DNA of 64,000 bases, from assembly GCA_018241025.1 (NCBI GenBank), contig JAFEEQ010000003.1, positions 124,001 through 188,000 of the forward strand. Reading direction: 5' to 3'. Each line of letters begins with the position of its first letter. Within the stretch, counting starts at the first letter, position 1. The DNA comes from Pseudomonadota bacterium. GTDB lineage: Bacteria; Pseudomonadota; Alphaproteobacteria; Micropepsales; Micropepsaceae. Below, piece after piece: positions 59,836 to 64,000 of the stretch. The position numbers and the translations under genes are program-made. The notes under the pieces were generated by a model. The model did not search any database, was not told where the DNA came from, and saw only the letters and a list, made by a program, of their open reading frames with translations.

Positions 59836-61023
59836 ATGACGACCGCCGGCGATATCCAGACGACCGCCGAATCGCCGGGCTGGCGCTATGCGCTGGCGCT
59901 TTCGCTGGTCGTGCTCGCGCTGGGTCTTACCCTCGTACTTCAGCAATTCGAATCGGACCGGCCGACACTCTTCCTGTTCTTTGCCGCGATCGTCGCTGCC
60001 GCTTGGTTCGGCGGCGTCGGGCCGGGCTGTCTCGCCGCCGCCGCATCGGTTCCGGCCGGCCTCTATTTCTATTCCGGGGCACTGAGCACGACGCATCTTC
60101 GGCTCGACAATTATGTGCTGTTCATCTTCTTCGTGGCCTGTGCACTCGGCGGCGGCTTCCTGAGCTCGCGGCAGCGCGATGCCGATGCGAGGCTGCTGCG
60201 CACCCATCGCGAGCTGGCGAGCAAGGCGGAACAGTTGCAGGCCGCGAACGCGGCTCTCACCGAGGAAATGGCGGAACGCCATCGTGCCGAACAGGCCCTG
60301 AACGAAACCCAGGCGCATCTCGCGCATGCCGGACGGCTGACGGCACTGGGCGAGCTCACCGCCTCCATCGCCCATGAAATAAATCAACCCCTGGGCGCGG
60401 TCGCGACGAATGCGAGCTGCTGCGTGCGCTGGCTCGAGCCCGACCATTTCAACCTCGACGAGGCGCGCGAGGCGGCGCAAAGCGTCGTGCAGGATGCCAA
60501 TCGCGCGAGCGAGGTCATCAAGCGAATCCGAAGCCTGGCAAGCCGCAATACGGCGGCCGTCGACCGCATCGATCTCAACGCCCTGTGCCGCGATGTGGAA
60601 AAGTTGCTCGCCAGCGAACTGGCGCGTCACGCCGTCATAGTCGAAACCTCGTTCGATCCGGAGCTTCCCACGATCACCGGCGACCGCATCCAGTTGCAGC
60701 AGATCCTGGTCAACCTGATTCTGAATGCCGTGGAAGCCAGCCCGCCCGCCAGCGAACGAAAGCGCATTATCACGCTCACCACGCGGCACAATGTCAGCGG
60801 CATAACGCTGACGGTTGCCGATAACGGCATCGGCTTCGAAGGCCGCGATCCCGACAGCTTCTTCGACGCCTTCGTGACCAGCAAGAGCGAGGGGCTCGGG
60901 CTCGGCTTGTCCATCTGCCGTTCCATCGTCGAGTCGCATGGCGGCCGCATCTCGGCGACCCAGCGCGTACCGCACGGCGCCGAATTCGACATCTTCCTTC
61001 CGATCGAGGGCGATCATGACTGA
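59836..61023 (+). CDS. FixL-like sensor histidine kinase with KdpD-type membrane domain
   Basis: This is a 395-residue protein. Residues about 18-110 contain four membrane helices of the DUF4118/KdpD sensor type (FLFFAAIVAAAWFGGVGPGCLAAAASV, LFIFFVACALGGGFLSSRQ). A coiled coil at about 120-160 leads to the H box LTASIAHEINQPLGAV (His180), the subtype found in FixL and related kinases. N box LILNAVEAS, G1 VADNGIGF and G2 LGLGLSICRSI complete the catalytic domain. No PAS domain is present. It overlaps the response-regulator gene by eight bases, so the two form a pair, probably induced by the Pho-box-like site upstream. Confidence 0.92.
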   Translation: MTTAGDIQTTAESPGWRYALALSLVVLALGLTLVLQQFESDRPTLFLFFAAIVAAAWFGGVGPGCLAAAASVPAGLYFYSGALSTTHLRLDNYVLFIFFVACALGGGFLSSRQRDADARLLRTHRELASKAEQLQAANAALTEEMAERHRAEQALNETQAHLAHAGRLTALGELTASIAHEINQPLGAVATNASCCVRWLEPDHFNLDEAREAAQSVVQDANRASEVIKRIRSLASRNTAAVDRIDLNALCRDVEKLLASELARHAVIVETSFDPELPTITGDRIQLQQILVNLILNAVEASPPASERKRIITLTTRHNVSGITLTVADNGIGFEGRDPDSFFDAFVTSKSEGLGLGLSICRSIVESHGGRISATQRVPHGAEFDIFLPIEGDHD

Positions 61024-61639
61024 GACCCGGGAATCCATCGTCTATGTGATCGACGACGATCCCTCGATGCGGCGGGCGCTGGCGCGCCTGATGCGGACGG
61101 TGGGGCTGCACGCGGAAGGCTTCACCCTTCCCGAAGAGTTCCTGCGCTTCCAGCGACCGGACATTCCCGGATGTCTTGTGCTCGATGTTCGCCTGCCCGG
61201 CTCGAGCGGCCTCGAATTCCAGCGCGAACTTGCGCAGGCGGGCATCGATATGCCGATCATCTTCATCACCGGCCATGGCGATATCCCGATGTCGGTGCGG
61301 GCGATGAAAGCCGGCGCCTTCGAGTTCCTGACCAAGCCATTCCGTGACCAGGATCTGCTCGACGCGATCCAGCTCGCCATCGCCAAGGACCGCGAGCTCC
61401 GGCGCGACGAAGGCGAGCTCCGGGCGCTGCGCGAGCGGCTGGCGACCCTGACGCTGCGCGAGCGGCAGGTGATGTCGATCCTCGTGACCGGCCAGCTCAA
61501 CAAGCAGATCGGCGCGGCGATCGGAACCTCGGAATCGACGGTGAAAGCCCATCGCACCCAGATCATGCGCAAGATGCAGGCGAACTCGCTGCCCGAGCTG
61601 GTGCGCATGGCGGACAAGCTGCAGCTGGAAGAGACCTGA
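61016..61639 (+). CDS. FixJ-like response regulator with LuxR-type DNA-binding domain
   Basis: This is a 207-residue protein. The receiver has acidic residues in VYVIDDDPSM, the phospho-acceptor Asp57 in LVLDVRLPGSSG, Thr in IFITGHGDIP and Lys in FLTKPFRDQDL. The DNA-binding part has LTLRERQVMSILVTGQLNKQIGAAIGTSESTVKAHRTQIMRKM (anchors LTLRERQVM and STVKAHRTQI), a LuxR/GerE helix-turn-helix. The ATG 61016 lies inside the end of the kinase gene. It is the partner of that kinase; target genes may be in the region but are not identified. Confidence 0.94.
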   Translation: MTETRESIVYVIDDDPSMRRALARLMRTVGLHAEGFTLPEEFLRFQRPDIPGCLVLDVRLPGSSGLEFQRELAQAGIDMPIIFITGHGDIPMSVRAMKAGAFEFLTKPFRDQDLLDAIQLAIAKDRELRRDEGELRALRERLATLTLRERQVMSILVTGQLNKQIGAAIGTSESTVKAHRTQIMRKMQANSLPELVRMADKLQLEET

Positions 61640-61645
61640 CGGCGC

Positions 61646-62338
61646 CTACGCGCGGCGGACGCGGTCCGCGATGTACCACGGTGCGTAGAGGATCAGGATC
61701 GACAGGAAGCCGAGCAGGACCGTGACCGGGATGTAGTAAGGCCAGGCCGGCAGGATGTCATAGAACGTCTCGTGCCCCGGCTTGGCGCGGAAGAAGCCGT
61801 AATTCACGTTTGCGATCCAGTCGAGCAATCCCGCCGCCGCGGCATAGGCGAGCGACCAGGCGATGACGCGCGGGATCGAGGCCGGAACCGGACGCATGCC
61901 GGTGCCAAAGGTCAGATAGATGACCGCCGCGATGATCGCGCCATGCCCGAGCAGGAAGACGATGAACTGCGGCTCGGGAAAGGCGAAGTTCACATCCGGC
62001 GTGACGAGTCCCTGGGTCGTGCCGGCAAGCGCCCAGAAATAGGCGAGATCATAGGCCTGCTGGTTCGGGCGTATGAGCGTGACGATGAGCGCGATGGTGG
62101 CCCAGTCACACAGGTTCATCGGAAACTCGTTTCCGGCCCCGAGCCAGTGCCGCGCGATGAAGAGCATGTACCAGGCGATCCATGTGCCTATCAAAAGCGC
62201 CGCGAAGGACCATCGAATCGGCGTGTCGCCATCCGGCCATGCGGTCCTTCGCACACCGGCGAGGACCGCCGGAACGGAAAGGGTCAGACCGATAGCGGTG
62301 AGATGCTGGTGACCGAACAGGACGAACGGTGCCGGCAT
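61646..62338 (-). CDS. TIGR02206/YwaF-family membrane protein
   Basis: This 230-residue protein has six or seven membrane helices. Family features are FVLFGHQHLTAIG at the start, FPMNLCDWATIALIVTLI and the FWALAGTTQGLVTPD loop, with NYGFFRAKPGH near the end. The family is conserved in Bacillus (YwaF) and alphaproteobacteria but has no known activity. It ends six bases from the end of the convergent response-regulator gene. No terminator is obvious between them. The gap of 260 bases to purA shows nothing I can name. Confidence 0.88.
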   Translation of the reverse strand: MPAPFVLFGHQHLTAIGLTLSVPAVLAGVRRTAWPDGDTPIRWSFAALLIGTWIAWYMLFIARHWLGAGNEFPMNLCDWATIALIVTLIRPNQQAYDLAYFWALAGTTQGLVTPDVNFAFPEPQFIVFLLGHGAIIAAVIYLTFGTGMRPVPASIPRVIAWSLAYAAAAGLLDWIANVNYGFFRAKPGHETFYDILPAWPYYIPVTVLLGFLSILILYAPWYIADRVRRA

Positions 62339-62598
62339 GAGAGCCCCTTATGCAGACGAGCCATGGAACCGGCGCAGGATGGCGGTTTCTGGGCCGAATT
62401 CCGGCCCCTCCGGACAATCTGTGCTGCGGCGGAACGCCGTTCGCGCTTCCGGGAAGGGCCAGCTATAAGTCGTCACCGGCCTTCGCTGCGACGCAGTGAC
62501 GGCTGCTGCGCCGATGCCCAATGGGGTAGCGGCCAGCGTGCTTTCCGCAGCTTCGGCCGGCTGGCCGTTTGCTCAAGACAAGGTCGGGAATTTCATTC

Positions 62599-63885
62599 AT
62601 GTCCAATGTGGCCGTGATCGGCGCCCAGTGGGGCGACGAGGGCAAAGGCAAGATCATCGACTGGCTGGCCAACCGGGCCGAGGTCGTCGTTCGCTTCCAG
62701 GGCGGCAACAATGCCGGCCATACCATCGTGGTGGGCGACAAGACCTACAAGCTGTCGCTGCTGCCCTCGGGCGTGATCCAGGGCAAACGCTCGATCATCG
62801 GCAACGGCGTGGTGGTCGATCCGTGGTCGCTGCTCGATGAGATTGGACGGGTCTGCGCCGCGGGCGTCGCAGTGACGCCGGATGTGCTGGTGCTGGCGGA
62901 GAATGCCGTGCTGGTACTGCCGATCCATCGTGAGCTGGATGCGGTGCGCGAGATGTCGAACACCTCGAAGCTGGGCACGACCAAGCGCGGTATCGGACCG
63001 GCTTATGAGGACAAGGTCGGGCGGCGGGCGATCCGCGTCGTCGATCTCAAGGATTTCGATTCGCTGCCGGCGAAGGTCGACCGTCTGCTGGCCCATCACA
63101 ATGCGCTGCGTCGCGGCGCAGGTGCCGACGAGATCGACGGCGACAAGCTTCTGGCCGAACTCAAGGAAGTCGCACCGAAAATTCTGCCCTATGTCGGATC
63201 GAGCTGGCGCGAACTGGATGCCGCGCGGCGCGCGGGCAAGCGCGTGCTGTTCGAAGGTGCGCAGGCCGTGCTGCTCGACATCGACCACGGCACTTATCCT
63301 TATGTCACCTCGTCCAACACCGTGGCGGGACAGGCGGCAGCGGGCGCCGGCATCGGGCCGAAGCAGATCGGCTATGTCCTCGGCATCACCAAGAGCTACA
63401 CCACGCGTGTCGGCGAGGGACCCTTTCCGACCGAGCAGGTCAATGCGACGGGCGAGATGCTGGGTTCGCGCGGCAACGAGTTCGGCACGGTGACGGGACG
63501 CAAGCGGCGCTGCGGCTGGTTCGACAGCGTGCTGGTGCGCCAGACCGCGATCACCGGCGGTATCGACGGCATCGCCCTGACCAAGCTCGACGTGCTCGAC
63601 ACCTTCGAGACCATCGATGTCTGCGTGGGTTACCGGTTGGGCGATCAGGTGCTCGACTATCTGCCGGCCGACGCGGTCGCGCAGGCGAAGCTGACGCCGG
63701 TCTACGAGACCATGGAAGGGTGGAACTGCTCCACCCGCGGGGCGCGGAGCTGGGCGGACCTTCCGGCAAACGCGATCAAGTATGTGCGGCGGATCGAGGA
63801 GCTGATCGGCGCGCCGGTCGCCCTGCTCTCCACCAGTCCCGACCGCGACGACACCATCATGGTGCGGGACCCGTTCCTGGGCTGA
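62599..63885 (+). CDS. purA: Adenylosuccinate synthase
   Basis: This 428-residue GTP-dependent enzyme makes adenylosuccinate from IMP and aspartate. Motifs are [17 protein letters not shown] at residues 8-24, with the catalytic Asp and phosphate loop, and [55 protein letters not shown] and the substrate loop [12 protein letters not shown] follow. The ATG 62599 is ten codons inside the longer frame and fits the usual [17 protein letters not shown] opening. Confidence 0.97.
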   Translation: MSNVAVIGAQWGDEGKGKIIDWLANRAEVVVRFQGGNNAGHTIVVGDKTYKLSLLPSGVIQGKRSIIGNGVVVDPWSLLDEIGRVCAAGVAVTPDVLVLAENAVLVLPIHRELDAVREMSNTSKLGTTKRGIGPAYEDKVGRRAIRVVDLKDFDSLPAKVDRLLAHHNALRRGAGADEIDGDKLLAELKEVAPKILPYVGSSWRELDAARRAGKRVLFEGAQAVLLDIDHGTYPYVTSSNTVAGQAAAGAGIGPKQIGYVLGITKSYTTRVGEGPFPTEQVNATGEMLGSRGNEFGTVTGRKRRCGWFDSVLVRQTAITGGIDGIALTKLDVLDTFETIDVCVGYRLGDQVLDYLPADAVAQAKLTPVYETMEGWNCSTRGARSWADLPANAIKYVRRIEELIGAPVALLSTSPDRDDTIMVRDPFLG

Positions 63886-63900
63886 ACTTCCGTAGCGTTA

Positions 63901-63922
63901 CCGCCCCTTCCGTCCGGGGCGG
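63901..63922 (+). terminator. Hairpin after purA (weak terminator)
   Basis: CCGCCCC (63901-63907) and GGGGCGG (63916-63922) pair perfectly with an eight-base loop, 15 bases after the purA stop. No T-run follows, so termination may be partial. Confidence 0.5.
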
Positions 63923-63970
63923 ATTCGCGGCAGGCTCCCCCCAGAGATAACCAGGAAGGGGCCAAAGGCC

Positions 63971-64000
63971 ATGTTGAAGACCCGTTTCACTGAAATGTTC
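63971..64000 (+). CDS. Start of a probable nitronate monooxygenase (partial, 3' end outside window)
   Basis: Ten codons are visible, MLKTRFTEMF, behind AGGAAGGGGCCAAAGGCC, a good ribosome site. This opening is the one I know from 2-nitropropane dioxygenase/nitronate monooxygenase proteins of alphaproteobacteria, which continue into a G-x-x-x-P-I-x-Q-G-G-M motif. Only the start can be seen, so the assignment is tentative. Confidence 0.5.
   Translation, partial: MLKTRFTEMF

Overview
The window is a high-GC chromosomal segment of an alphaproteobacterium. The evidence is a class I lysyl-tRNA synthetase, the long alphaproteobacterial-type dCTP deaminase, a CGPC-containing CnoX/YbbN chaperedoxin followed by LON-domain, Trm112 and DUF971 genes, several FixL/FixJ- and ECF-type regulators, and the palindromic intergenic repeats common in this class. 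Caulobacter/Rhizomicrobium-like relatives are plausible, but I cannot fix the genus from sequence alone. No rRNA, CRISPR array, prophage or intact IS element is visible.

Layout. 0-6 kb: the 3' end of a histidine kinase, then a long leftward gene train. It holds two phytoene-desaturase-like FAD oxidoreductases, a GcvT-fold protein, a small conserved protein, an ECF sigma factor, a small membrane anti-sigma candidate and a CnrX/Spy-like periplasmic sensor. 6-8 kb: divergent polyamine genes speD and speE, with a YbaK/ProX deacylase coupled to speE. 8-14 kb: a TonB-dependent receptor, a GNAT, a Tat-exported flavin amine oxidase and a coupled DUF3298/LprI protein. 14-20 kb: housekeeping genes (chaperedoxin, LON domain, Trm112, DUF971), a Kir-type channel with an aberrant selectivity filter, then leuD, an enoyl-CoA hydratase relative and leuB. 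20-25 kb: a HigBA toxin-antitoxin pair with its operator, a PhyH oxygenase, a quinone oxidoreductase, a TetR regulator, two tandem hotdog thioesterases and a DoxX protein. 25-39 kb: pyrD, an S24-type repressor, lysK, a degenerate hybrid kinase, a CPA antiporter, a PhyH/TPR-sulfotransferase pair, a DinG-like helicase and dcd.

39-56 kb is a cell-surface region: small secreted proteins, two divergent DUF1036 paralogues, tRNA-Gly(CCC), a GT39-type glycosyltransferase, a trimeric autotransporter adhesin of about 3,000 residues with a co-directional small membrane protein, a divergent TetR regulator, and an isolated TadG-like vWA protein.

56-64 kb looks like a phosphate-starvation region: an OprP-type porin and pstS in one unit, two Pho-box-like sites, an IS256-derived (possibly domesticated) transposase gene, and a FixLJ-like two-component pair. 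It is followed by a YwaF/TIGR02206 membrane protein, purA, and the first ten codons of a probable nitronate monooxygenase.

The strongest oddities are these. (1) The Kir-family channel has SVNYT where the K+ filter TVGYG should be. (2) The transposase-derived gene keeps its aligned DDE residues but lacks most of the N-terminus and sits behind a Pho-box-like array. (3) The very large, head-rich autotransporter adhesin has a probable partner gene. (4) The hybrid kinase has lost the phospho-acceptors of its receiver and Hpt domains. All functions are inferred from motifs read by eye; no search was run.
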